Below are positions 1 to 6,260 of a stretch of DNA of 36,267 nucleotides, piece by piece (the stretch's first letter is position 1; every line of letters begins with the position of its first letter). Source of the stretch: a virus; the IMG/VR virus record IMGVR_UViG_3300042898_000748, positions 1 to 36,267 of that record; one strand, written 5' to 3'. The position numbers and the translations under genes are program-made. The notes under the pieces were generated by a model. That model saw nothing but the letters and a program-made list of their open reading frames with translations. It searched no databases and was not told the origin of the DNA.

Positions 1-846
1 TTTGGCTTGTTTGGTTGGCTTAGCGCGCCTAAACAATTCTGAATCCCAGTAGAGAGTAGCTAGGTAAGCGTTAGGCTCGCGGGCAATAATCTTGTCCATT
101 AGCTTCGGATAGAACTCGCCCATCTTTACAAGAACGCGACTTGTATCAATGCTAAAGAACTGACTAATTCTCATGTCTCGTTTATTACCACCTGTTTGAT
201 ACAGGTATTGGTAGACGATCGGATAGTTTAGGTTCTTATCGCGGATGTAGCGCCAGACATCAGTATCTTTCCAGTCGTAGATTGGAAATAACTTAGCGTC
301 GTTCTTAGACATACTTACTGCGTAAAGTCTCTGAACAGATTCTGCTGTCCGAAGTCCGACCATAGAGATTCCGTCTTTACAGATTCTTTCTAGGAATGTC
401 TGGTAAGTTTCTTCTCTGGTCTTTAGCTTTGGATGTTCTGTAATAGCAAACTCTGGCATCTTGCGAACCCAGTTATCTTTTGCCTTACGGTCCCAGCAGA
501 TAAAGCTCTCGTCATTAGTTAGCTGATTGAAACAGTTAAAGTGCTTGACCTCAATGCACCACCAGCGAAACTGAACGCCGATAAGCATAAACTTACTGCG
601 CCATTCTTTTACGATACCTTCGACATCATCAAAGACAGCTTCTTCGTCAATAAAATCAACGACTAGAAGGCTCTTATCAACTTCTCCGCTAAGGCATAGT
701 TCATAAACCAAGTTAGCTAAAGTAATTGAGTCCTTACCGCCACTAAGCGATAGGTAGACAGGTAGCTTATTTGCGAAAATGTTTTTGATGCGCTCGTTAG
801 CTGCGCTGACTACATCTTGCTCAAGTTCCCTTTGAACTAAGACCAT
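1..846 (-). CDS. PAPS reductase-like PP-loop protein (IbrA-like), N-terminal 282 codons; continues across the contig junction
   Basis: The frame opens with ATG at 846, overlapping the stop of the upstream ParB-like gene by 10 bases, and stays open to base 1. It resumes without a break at base 36101 and ends at 35814, giving a protein of 377 residues. Visible motifs are the PP-loop SGGKDS at residues 35-40, GLRTAESVQR at 164-173 and LFPIYDW at 186-192. All are typical of the adenylate-alpha-hydrolase fold shared by CysH, DndC and IbrA. The Cys-containing C-terminal tail of true CysH enzymes was not seen; cysteines occur at 97, 105 and 117. A ParB-like gene lies on each side, as in IbrA/IbrB pairs. 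A role in DNA modification, regulation or sulfur chemistry is inference only. Confidence 0.85.
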   Translation of the reverse strand, partial: MVLVQRELEQDVVSAANERIKNIFANKLPVYLSLSGGKDSITLANLVYELCLSGEVDKSLLVVDFIDEEAVFDDVEGIVKEWRSKFMLIGVQFRWWCIEVKHFNCFNQLTNDESFICWDRKAKDNWVRKMPEFAITEHPKLKTREETYQTFLERICKDGISMVGLRTAESVQRLYAVSMSKNDAKLFPIYDWKDTDVWRYIRDKNLNYPIVYQYLYQTGGNKRDMRISQFFSIDTSRVLVKMGEFYPKLMDKIIAREPNAYLATLYWDSELFRRAKPTKQAK

Positions 847-1406
847 ACCTTCTGCCCACAACTTTCGCAAACAGAGTATTGGTCTTTGCTTTCATTATTT
901 GTATCGTTATTCATTGACTTGATTTCGGCGTTTATCTTTTCAGATTGTGCTTTGACCTGTTCCCTAAAGGATTCATTTACAGTGCCATAGCTTTTGCCGA
1001 TTTCTTCTAGTTGCTTTGGAGGGGCAACAAGGCTTTTTAGAATCTCATCGTCAAATCCTGGGATGTCTAATTCATCCCGCAGATCGTAGATAAGTTCTTC
1101 GATAACTGAGTAATCGTCTGAACCAAGTGCAGCGATTTTATTATCAGCTAGAGTCAAACGCTTTTTAGAAAACTCGGATAGTCCGACTAACTGAATAGCG
1201 TCTGCATCTGGTTTACCAAGCTCGCGCAGGGCGGTCAATAAGCCATTACCAGCTAGAACAACATTATCTTCATCAATAATGAGCGGTCTAATCTGCCCAA
1301 ACATTTCAATGGACCTTTTGAGTTCACTGATCTGTAGCTGTGAGTGCTTGCGCGGATTCTTCTCTAGTAGCGTTAGCTCATCCAGCGCGACCTTGATAAT
1401 TTCCAT
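837..1406 (-). CDS. ParB/Srx-fold protein 1
   Basis: This 189-residue protein starts with an N-terminal ParB-like fold: NPRKH at residues 17-21, a helix ending in FGQIRPLII near 36-44, AGNGLLTAL at 52-60 in place of the usual GHxR-type motif, and LADNK at 86-90. The C-terminal part is charged and ends in a CxxC pair (CESCGQK), perhaps half of a zinc site. Phage proteins of this type are often annotated as ParB-like nucleases and lie beside methyltransferase or PAPS-reductase-like genes. The ATG directly follows the stop of the symporter gene, and the 3' end overlaps the next gene, so the three are probably translationally coupled. The His and Arg of the canonical motif are replaced by Asn and Leu, so nuclease activity is uncertain. 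Confidence 0.85.
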   Translation of the reverse strand: MEIIKVALDELTLLEKNPRKHSQLQISELKRSIEMFGQIRPLIIDEDNVVLAGNGLLTALRELGKPDADAIQLVGLSEFSKKRLTLADNKIAALGSDDYSVIEELIYDLRDELDIPGFDDEILKSLVAPPKQLEEIGKSYGTVNESFREQVKAQSEKINAEIKSMNNDTNNESKDQYSVCESCGQKVWS

Positions 1407-2810
1407 TTACTTTACCAGTTCCTTCTTTTTAGAATTGTTACTGGTAATTATCTGCGTAATTATGTAAGCCACAATACCTGCGATTGTCGCGGTAAATAGT
1501 GAGCCATAGAGTTTTACATCAGCTAGGTTGTTTAGATTTCCGTAAAGGAATACTGGGAATCCAGCTCCCATAGCTGTTGTTAATCCAGCGACTACTGCGT
1601 TTGCTTTTAGCTGTAGCTTAGGGAACGCAAGAGTTAGAACTGTAATGCTAAATGTGGAAGCTCTTAGAGTTCCATAAATCATAAACATAATTAGAACTGA
1701 GTTGCCCGGAATGTTTGCGATTAAAAGCGCTACAACTGCACCAACAAGGATTACTAGATGTTGCTTTTTCAAATCCTTCGTGTAGTCCGTAGTCAAGGAA
1801 CCAAGCGCAACTAGCTGAGAATCAACAGTAGATAGAAGTCCACTTAGAAGCATTAGCAAGAACGGTATTACTACCCAAACTGGGAAGATCGCCTGAATTA
1901 CTTCTAGGTTTACATAGCCAGCGTTAGCAACTTCAACGCCACTACCTGCTGCGATAAATCCAAACACAGACATTGATAATGGAACTATGGCAAACACAAG
2001 AGCTGCAAGTGCGAATGATTTAGCAATCTTTGACTTATCAACGGCAAAGACTCTCTGCCAGAATGATTGGTCTCCAATTGGTCCAGCAAAAAGACCAATA
2101 GCGGAAATAATTCCGAAGGTTACTGCGACTCCAATACCACTATCGGTAAACAGCCCATCAATGTTGTTTATTCCTGTGAGTCCAGCGACTAGAGTATCCC
2201 AGCCCTGAGTAGCGATTGCTACTGGAACAAATAGAGCGAGCGCACCCAAAATAAAAATCATTTGAATAGCGTCGGTAAGTAGAGATGCCTTTATGCCACC
2301 GCGATAGGTGTAAGCCATTGTCATAGCCATTAGCAAGATGCTACCAATCCAAAGTGGGATGCCTGTAATGATGCTCAATACAGTTCCACCAGCCAGAATG
2401 TTTACAGACATTGAGAGAGTTGAAAGTGTACCCATCTCAAACTGATAAAACTTCTGAACTTTGGTGTTGTAGGTCTTACCCATAAAAGCGGAAAGAGTAA
2501 AGCCGTCTGGGTATTTTTCACGAAGCCTTTTGGCGAACGGAATAATAAACAGAAGGGTGAGGATGTTTGGGACTAAGAACCAAAATAGTCCAACCCAGCC
2601 ATTGTTGTAAGCCTGAGTCGAACCTACGAAAAGTGCTGGTGCCCAAATCCAAGTAGCTGCGATAGAGAGAGCTGTCTGAACGGTGCCCTGCTTGCGATCT
2701 GCAACTGTGTAGTATTCAGCGGTTTGTTTTCCCTTTACAAATTTGTAAGAGATTGCGGTCATCAATAGTCCGTAAAGAACTAGAGTCGTTACTCCTAGAA
2801 TCATTTCCAT
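1407..2810 (-). CDS. Sodium:solute symporter (SSS/SSF family) carried by the phage
   Basis: This is a 467-residue, very hydrophobic protein with about 12-13 membrane segments, close to the usual length of the family. Family signatures are present: YRGGIKASLLTDAIQ at residues 169-183, DQSFWQRVFA at 247-256 (resembling the DQxxWQR segment of DUR3-type urea transporters) and LLSTVDSQL at 325-333, the helix carrying the Ser/Thr residues of the sodium site. No frameshift or stop is visible, so it looks functional. It should import a small solute with sodium at the host membrane. The substrate cannot be read from sequence; urea is only a guess from the DQxxWQR segment. It lies 17 bases after TerS and directly before the ParB-like gene. 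Transporters of this family are rare cargo for phages. Confidence 0.9.
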   Translation of the reverse strand: MEMILGVTTLVLYGLLMTAISYKFVKGKQTAEYYTVADRKQGTVQTALSIAATWIWAPALFVGSTQAYNNGWVGLFWFLVPNILTLLFIIPFAKRLREKYPDGFTLSAFMGKTYNTKVQKFYQFEMGTLSTLSMSVNILAGGTVLSIITGIPLWIGSILLMAMTMAYTYRGGIKASLLTDAIQMIFILGALALFVPVAIATQGWDTLVAGLTGINNIDGLFTDSGIGVAVTFGIISAIGLFAGPIGDQSFWQRVFAVDKSKIAKSFALAALVFAIVPLSMSVFGFIAAGSGVEVANAGYVNLEVIQAIFPVWVVIPFLLMLLSGLLSTVDSQLVALGSLTTDYTKDLKKQHLVILVGAVVALLIANIPGNSVLIMFMIYGTLRASTFSITVLTLAFPKLQLKANAVVAGLTTAMGAGFPVFLYGNLNNLADVKLYGSLFTATIAGIVAYIITQIITSNNSKKKELVK

Positions 2811-2827
2811 AATGAATTGTATCTTTC

Positions 2828-3346
2828 TTAGTTGGCGATTTGTTTGCGTTCAACGCGTCGACGTTCTAGTTCATCTAAAACATCAACTTGCCTGACTTCA
2901 GCTAATCCTAGTCTAGCCCTATCTGTAGGACTAAAGCCAAGTGCCGATAACCAAGCCGTTATCTGCGACCGAAGATCTTTTAACTGTACCACTAACGGAT
3001 GACTAACTTGCTGTCCATTAGGTAATACATAAAATCTTCGGATTTCTCCAACCGCTAAAGCTCGACGGATTTGCTCTGCTTCATCCTGAGCTTGACACAA
3101 CATCACGATAATTGAAAGGTCACTTGTGGGTGACAGCCATTTCTTGCCTGCGGTCCAAACGTGATTCCAAAGTTCAATTCCGTCTTTACCCAGAACTGGT
3201 GCCTTTGGGATGCCATTAGCAGCTTCCAATCCTTCTCCGAAGATCGGCGCATCTGGGATAGGTCTATGACCCGGATTTCCAAGTGCTCGTTTTACTTCGG
3301 TAGGTTTTGGCGGTCTGCCATTCGGTCTTCCTGTTGGTGTTGCCAT
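2828..3346 (-). CDS. terS: Terminase small subunit, P27 family
   Basis: The protein is about 172 residues from the ATG at 3346, which is preceded by GAGAAG; in-frame ATGs at 3358 and 3370 would add 4 or 8 residues. It shows the P27-type pattern: an N-terminal GRPNGRPPKP segment, KRALGNPGHRPIPDAP, a central helical region with WLSP, and the conserved LGFSPTDRARLG near the C-terminus. It should bind the packaging site and recruit TerL. An HNH endonuclease gene lies upstream, the usual HNH-TerS-TerL order. TerL, however, is about 5 kb further on, after the symporter/ParB/PAPS-reductase cassette and a second TerS-like gene. Confidence 0.85.
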   Translation of the reverse strand: MATPTGRPNGRPPKPTEVKRALGNPGHRPIPDAPIFGEGLEAANGIPKAPVLGKDGIELWNHVWTAGKKWLSPTSDLSIIVMLCQAQDEAEQIRRALAVGEIRRFYVLPNGQQVSHPLVVQLKDLRSQITAWLSALGFSPTDRARLGLAEVRQVDVLDELERRRVERKQIAN

Positions 3347-3390
3347 GCGGCTTCTCATTTCTATAACCATGCGGTTTGTGTGCCATGCGG
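3343..3390 (-). repeat. Three copies of CCGCATGG at the 5' end of terS
   Basis: CCATGCGG (CCGCATGG on the coding strand) occurs at 3343-3350, 3367-3374 and 3383-3390, at distances of 24 and 16 bases. Two of the copies contain candidate start codons of terS. The same word occurs again in the leader of the scaffold gene at 31213-31220, with a seven-base copy at 31182-31188. It could be a protein-binding site or a reused start-region module; the sequence does not decide. Confidence 0.5.
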
Positions 3391-3591
3391 CGATTCAGAA
3401 TAGGTTCTGAATTCTTTTGATGCGAATTAGTGTATCGCATAAAGCTTATTTATTTACCCCTATACCCCCCTGCGGGTTTCGCGGTGCTACATCTGAGCTA
3501 ACCGCCCCGCACTCGGTCTGGGGGTAGGGGGGGGCATACTCCCCTATACTCCGACGATCGAAGCCAAAATCTAATGCTCAGTAATACCTCT
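3347..3591. other. Non-coding region between HNH and terS, candidate packaging/cos region
   Basis: No gene is supported in this stretch of about 245 bases. It holds a perfect inverted repeat with an 8-base stem and 4-base loop at 3393-3412 (ATTCAGAA, TAGG, TTCTGAAT), a second inverted repeat at 3420-3440 (ATGCGA, 9 bases, TCGCAT), the CCGCATGG copies, and a GC-rich part at 3455-3555 with long runs of C and G. Its position between HNH and TerS genes is where cos-type phages often keep their packaging site. I could not identify a cohesive end. Confidence 0.4.
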
Positions 3592-3945
3592 TTAGAATCT
3601 TCTCTTGATTCTATTGCCTTGAATAGCCCTAAGACCTTCTTGACTTGTCTTGTATCTGTGGCAGTAGGGTGCTACCGCATGATGTACCGCTTTTAGATTG
3701 CTTAGCGAGTTATCATCGTTCGGAATAACGTGGTCTACTCCATCCGCGTTAGGTTGCCCGCATAGATAACAGATTCCCTTGTCCCTTTTGAGAACTATTG
3801 TCCTTCTTGCTGACCAATCTTTAGGGTATCTACTCTTGCGGTTATGCCCTATAAAAGCTTGAGGGGTATGCTCTTTACAAGCCCCTTTTGATACCGCGTA
3901 TTCCTGACACCCCCTCTCCCGACAAGGTGTAGGTGCTAACGCCAC
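3592..3945 (-). CDS. HNH endonuclease, packaging-associated type
   Basis: The 117-residue protein has a GTG start at 3945 preceded by GGAG. N-terminal cysteines (C8, C13, C23, H26) may form a first metal site. The HNH core follows: CYLC at 59-62, DHVIP at 71-75, an Asn at 83 in SLSNLKAVHH, and CHRYK at 95-99. HNH proteins of this size next to terminase genes assist DNA cleavage during packaging in HK97-like phages. It is the first gene of the late operon, downstream of the candidate promoter at 4030-4059, and is followed by the non-coding region and TerS. Confidence 0.88.
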   Translation of the reverse strand: MALAPTPCRERGCQEYAVSKGACKEHTPQAFIGHNRKSRYPKDWSARRTIVLKRDKGICYLCGQPNADGVDHVIPNDDNSLSNLKAVHHAVAPYCHRYKTSQEGLRAIQGNRIKRRF

Positions 3946-3983
3946 TCTATTACTCCTAAAGTTAGAGACCCACCACCACCCTG

Positions 3984-4009
3984 ATACACGAAAGAGGATG
4001 TCCGTGTAT
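3984..4009. repeat. Inverted repeat in the late leader
   Basis: ATACACG at 3984-3990 and CGTGTAT at 4003-4009 form a perfect 7-base inverted repeat with a 12-base loop, downstream of the candidate late promoter and upstream of the HNH gene. It could act as an operator or as a hairpin in the mRNA leader. No T-run follows, so it is not a standard terminator. Confidence 0.4.
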
Positions 4010-4018
4010 GCCCTAACT

Positions 4019-4059
4019 GTGTGCGCACACTAATAGTAAAGGCGTGTAAGGGGTGTAAA
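4019..4059 (-). promoter_or_regulatory. Candidate late promoter with palindromic operator
   Basis: On the minus strand a TTTACA box (4054-4059) and a TATTAG box (4030-4035) are separated by 18 bases. The perfect 12-base palindrome GTGTGCGCACAC at 4019-4030 begins at the last base of the -10-like box and covers the expected start site. This is where a repressor or a regulator of late transcription would bind. The promoter would serve the HNH gene and the whole late operon. The boxes were judged by eye. Confidence 0.4.
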
Positions 4060-4074
4060 GCGAAGTTTATTTGC

Positions 4075-4188
4075 TTATTTAGTTAGGTTTTTTACTTTAT
4101 CTTCTATAGCCTTGATTACCAAAGCCAGCTCATCTAGGTCTTTAGTTAGATCGTCGAGCTTGTCTTCGTAGCTTTGTTCTTCTTCCAT
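4075..4188 (-). CDS. Small acidic coiled-coil protein, unknown function
   Basis: This is a 37-residue frame starting at ATG 4188, with GGAG four bases upstream, and ending at 4075. The sequence is a single charged helix with heptad-like hydrophobic spacing (EDKLDDLTKDLDELALVIKA). It overlaps the 3' end of the upstream gene by 43 bases and is the last gene of the small-gene operon. The tight overlap and helical composition support it, but the length is near the limit of what can be called. Confidence 0.5.
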   Translation of the reverse strand: MEEEQSYEDKLDDLTKDLDELALVIKAIEDKVKNLTK

Positions 4189-4367
4189 AACTCCATTACC
4201 TTGTCTACCGCTAGCTGAGAATCCCTGCGGTCTCTATACTTTAGCTCATCCCAGATGTCTTCGGGGGTCAAATCTACCCCTTTGTGGTCTTCTATCATTT
4301 TCATAATAAAGTCTCTTTCTAGCCTTATTCCCGCCTTGATACCAGCTGAGAAGTCGCTCTCAATCAT
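4146..4367 (-). CDS. Hypothetical small protein, paralogue of the next upstream gene
   Basis: This 73-residue protein has ATG at 4367 with AAGGAG upstream. The segment AGIKAGIRLERDFIMKMIED matches in pattern TKGFQAGQEYETQRIIQLIK of the gene at 4360-4554, so the two look like a tandem duplication. The N-terminal part is helical and the C-terminus is Lys/Thr-rich. No family was recognised. It overlaps both neighbours by a few bases, as throughout this operon. Confidence 0.7.
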   Translation of the reverse strand: MIESDFSAGIKAGIRLERDFIMKMIEDHKGVDLTPEDIWDELKYRDRRDSQLAVDKVMELWKKNKATKTSSTI

Positions 4368-4554
4368 CTTGGGACTCCTTTAGTAGCTCTAACACCCATT
4401 TGGCGCATGGAGAATCCCAATCGCCACGATAGCTATTGTCTTTGATTAGCTGAATGATTCTTTGTGTCTCATACTCTTGCCCCGCTTGAAAGCCTTTTGT
4501 GTATTGAGTTCTATTGTCTTTTCGGGGTTTTGCTTGTTCTTGCTGATTAGCCAT
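4360..4554 (-). CDS. Hypothetical small protein, paralogue of the downstream gene
   Basis: This 64-residue protein starts at ATG 4554 with AGAGAAG upstream and overlaps the preceding stop by 8 bases. It has a polar, charged N-terminus followed by an amphipathic helix with the pattern GFQAGQEYETQRIIQLIK, shared with the next gene downstream. No catalytic motif or membrane segment is visible, and no function can be given. Confidence 0.7.
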   Translation of the reverse strand: MANQQEQAKPRKDNRTQYTKGFQAGQEYETQRIIQLIKDNSYRGDWDSPCAKWVLELLKESQDD

Positions 4555-4780
4555 AGATTCTTCTCTCTTTCTGTTCTAAATACTCCAACACTTCGGCTAT
4601 CGCATTGTGAGCATCTGTTGTATTTAGCCCTTGTACATACATCCCAGCTAGAAACATAGTTCTTTGCTGGTGAGTAAGGCGGGGCATAACCTCATCCAAC
4701 AGATCGTATCTATAGGGGCTTTTGCGATAACTAATGTCTATTCGCTCAGCCTCTAGTCTTTGGAGATACTCAGGTATCAA
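4547..4780 (-). CDS. Hypothetical protein
   Basis: The protein is about 77 residues from a TTG at 4780, which overlaps the upstream stop as TTGA and has GGAG six bases upstream. A TTG at 4792 would add four residues but has no ribosome site. It is predicted to be mostly helical, with no cysteine, no membrane segment and a charged C-terminus. The family was not recognised. Confidence 0.7.
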   Translation of the reverse strand: MIPEYLQRLEAERIDISYRKSPYRYDLLDEVMPRLTHQQRTMFLAGMYVQGLNTTDAHNAIAEVLEYLEQKERRIYG

Positions 4781-5070
4781 GCCAGACTCCAAACAATCGC
4801 TAGGCGGTTGCTGTGAGGCATTTTGACCTTGAACCCTGTATCCACTACTACACCTTTGGAAACAAGCTCTGCGCGCCGTGTGCGGATGCCTGAATCGCTA
4901 GCAATAGCAGGGTAAAGATCTTGGAACATTTGGACTATCTCAAAATCGGCTCTCGGTCCATTGACCAGCAAGCTAATTATGAGCTTTTGGGTTTTGCTTA
5001 CTTCTCCGTTGCTGATTGAGTCAGCTGCTAGGTGTGAAGTAATCGGGTCGGTTGTTCTAGCGTGTGGCAT
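4777..5070 (-). CDS. Probable winged-helix DNA-binding protein
   Basis: The start is ATG 5070, preceded by GGAGAAGG and overlapping the upstream stop by 14 bases, giving 97 residues. The middle reads like a winged helix-turn-helix: SKTQKLIISLLVNGPRADFE is helix 1 to helix 2, GIRTRRAELVSKGVV is the recognition helix and start of the wing, and VDTGFKVKMPHSNRLAIVWS is the wing. Similar small phage proteins carry a PHARTTDPITSH-like N-terminus. It may regulate phage transcription, but its target is unknown. Confidence 0.7.
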   Translation of the reverse strand: MPHARTTDPITSHLAADSISNGEVSKTQKLIISLLVNGPRADFEIVQMFQDLYPAIASDSGIRTRRAELVSKGVVVDTGFKVKMPHSNRLAIVWSLA

Positions 5071-5308
5071 TGTCCTTCTCCTTGTTTTCTTGATTATCCC
5101 AGATAGCCTCTGAGATTTTGTCGTGTATGCCCTCCCAAATATCCCATTTACCAAGCTCATCTGCTATTTCCGCAAATTGCTCGTTAGTCGGGGCGGGTTG
5201 ATCGTCGTAATCGAAATCATGTCTACTAAAGTAGTTCCAAATCACGACATCATCTGGTTTTGTGTATTTCTGTAGTATCTCGACTAGTTCTTTAGAAGTT
5301 GTAGCCAA
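5057..5308 (-). CDS. Hypothetical acidic protein
   Basis: This 83-residue protein starts with TTG at 5308, with an unusually strong GGAGGT site five bases upstream that decides the start. It is rich in Asp, Glu, Trp and Tyr, with two Trp-rich segments (VVIWNYFSRHDFDYDDQ and KWDIWEGIHDKISEAIW). Strong acidity in a small early phage protein can indicate DNA mimicry or protein binding, but no specific family was recognised. Confidence 0.7.
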   Translation of the reverse strand: MATTSKELVEILQKYTKPDDVVIWNYFSRHDFDYDDQPAPTNEQFAEIADELGKWDIWEGIHDKISEAIWDNQENKEKDNATR

Positions 5309-5309
5309 T

Positions 5310-5468
5310 TTAGACCTCCTTCATGTTTAGAACTATCAGCGTTCCCAACATCCCAATAGCCAAACCAAAGCTATAAGCTGGGTCGTTATTGTTGAGAATT
5401 GCGCCGATACTCGAAGTTATGCCAAGTAGCAAGAATACGCTTGTGCCCATTTTTACATACCTAAGCAT
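5310..5468 (-). CDS. Small membrane protein with two transmembrane segments
   Basis: This 52-residue frame starts at ATG 5468, which overlaps the upstream stop as TAATG, and ends at 5310 just before the next gene. Two hydrophobic stretches of about 17-20 residues (VFLLLGITSSIGAIL and YSFGLAIGMLGTLIVL) are separated by a short NNNDPA turn. It could sit in the host inner membrane. The position is in the early small-gene block, not beside the lysis genes, so a holin role is not favoured. Confidence 0.65.
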   Translation of the reverse strand: MLRYVKMGTSVFLLLGITSSIGAILNNNDPAYSFGLAIGMLGTLIVLNMKEV

Positions 5469-5713
5469 TACGCAACACCCCCTATGCTAATGAGCTTTTT
5501 GGCGTAATCCTTAGCTTGCTCGAAGCTGTGGATGTCGTAATTGGTGTTGCACTCAACGGCTTCCCAGCTACCCTTGCAGTTGTCTCCACAGACACCCGAA
5601 GCGCACTTTACGCGCTTGTAGGTGTTGAAGGTAGCTTGGTAGTTCCAAGTAATCCGCAGATCTTCGGCTTTGTAGACCTCAATTAGCTGGTTGGATAGCG
5701 ATAGTCCGCACAT
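5468..5713 (-). CDS. Hypothetical cysteine-rich protein
   Basis: This 81-residue protein has an ATG at 5713 overlapping the previous stop (TAATG). It has five cysteines, four of them clustered as CASGVCGDNC followed by a further Cys after about 10 residues, which may bind zinc. The C-terminal part, DIHSFEQAKDYAKKLISIGG, is helical. No known family was recognised. Confidence 0.7.
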   Translation of the reverse strand: MCGLSLSNQLIEVYKAEDLRITWNYQATFNTYKRVKCASGVCGDNCKGSWEAVECNTNYDIHSFEQAKDYAKKLISIGGVA

Positions 5714-5943
5714 TACTTTTTACCTCCATCCTCTATTTGAGCTAGCTGACCGAGAATCTTGCGCCATGCGAAGCGCCTGACCTCTCCAGCTTCGGGGTTG
5801 TAATCCGCCACAAATCGGTCGCTCTTATCAGCGAAGGTTTTACCCTTTGGCGCGACGATCTCGATAGCAAATCGCGAATATTCCTGATTGACCTCCACGC
5901 CTAGTTCTTGCGCTTTGGCTAGTGCCTTATCTCTTGTGTTCAT
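5713..5943 (-). CDS. Hypothetical protein
   Basis: This 76-residue protein has an ATG at 5943 overlapping the upstream TGA. The layout, with an N-terminal helix and then alternating strands (FAIEIVAPKGKTF and VRRFAWRKILGQL), suggests a small alpha/beta fold. It shares the feel of the protein at 15342-15590 (LGxxxxxTGQxLxIExPKGxxF), and the two may be distant relatives. No function is assigned. Confidence 0.7.
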   Translation of the reverse strand: MNTRDKALAKAQELGVEVNQEYSRFAIEIVAPKGKTFADKSDRFVADYNPEAGEVRRFAWRKILGQLAQIEDGGKK

Positions 5944-6260
5944 CTGTTTATCCTCTCTTGGATAGTTTTTAGTGGTGTTTTCTTGAAGGTGATGTCTCGC
6001 TCAATAGCGGGTATCCCAGCAAGCTCTTTTATTGTCATCCGTTCCATCTCGGATAGTGAGAAATAGCCAAACTCTGGTTCCCAAAGATTGACTAGCCCAT
6101 AGAATGTGTCGACTCCATCGAACTCCATCGCATACCATTCGCCCATACTGCTCAATGAGAAGTAGCGGGCGTAAACTACGGCTTTGTCTCCAGCGCCATC
6201 CTGACCGTAAAGATCTGGTAGCTGTTTCCGCAGTCCCTCTGTCATCAATCGGTTTTTCAC
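5940..6260 (-). CDS. DUF2958 family protein
   Basis: A GTG at 6260 preceded by AGGAGAG and overlapping the upstream stop as GTGA is preferred over an upstream ATG at 6323 that lacks a ribosome site, giving 106 residues. The pattern LMTEGLRKQLPDLYGQDG, then VVYARYFSLSSMGEWYAMEF, then YGLVNLWEPEFGYFSLSEME, then GIPAIERDITFKKTPL matches the DUF2958 family found on plasmids, integrative elements and phages. The biochemical role of that family is not known to me. Confidence 0.8.
   Translation of the reverse strand: MKNRLMTEGLRKQLPDLYGQDGAGDKAVVYARYFSLSSMGEWYAMEFDGVDTFYGLVNLWEPEFGYFSLSEMERMTIKELAGIPAIERDITFKKTPLKTIQERINR

Noticed and set aside
1-166. Packaged direct terminal repeat like that of T7-type phages
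   Set aside because: The two copies differ at five bases and lie inside one gene with a continuous frame; an overlap of a circular assembly explains this better.
1-846. DndC-type phosphorothioation gene
   Set aside because: No DndA, DndD or DndE gene was recognised nearby. ParB-like neighbours and the C-terminal extension fit IbrA-like proteins better. It cannot be fully excluded.
1-846. Metabolic sulfate reduction gene cysH
   Set aside because: The catalytic Cys-containing tail of CysH was not seen, and no other sulfur assimilation gene is present.
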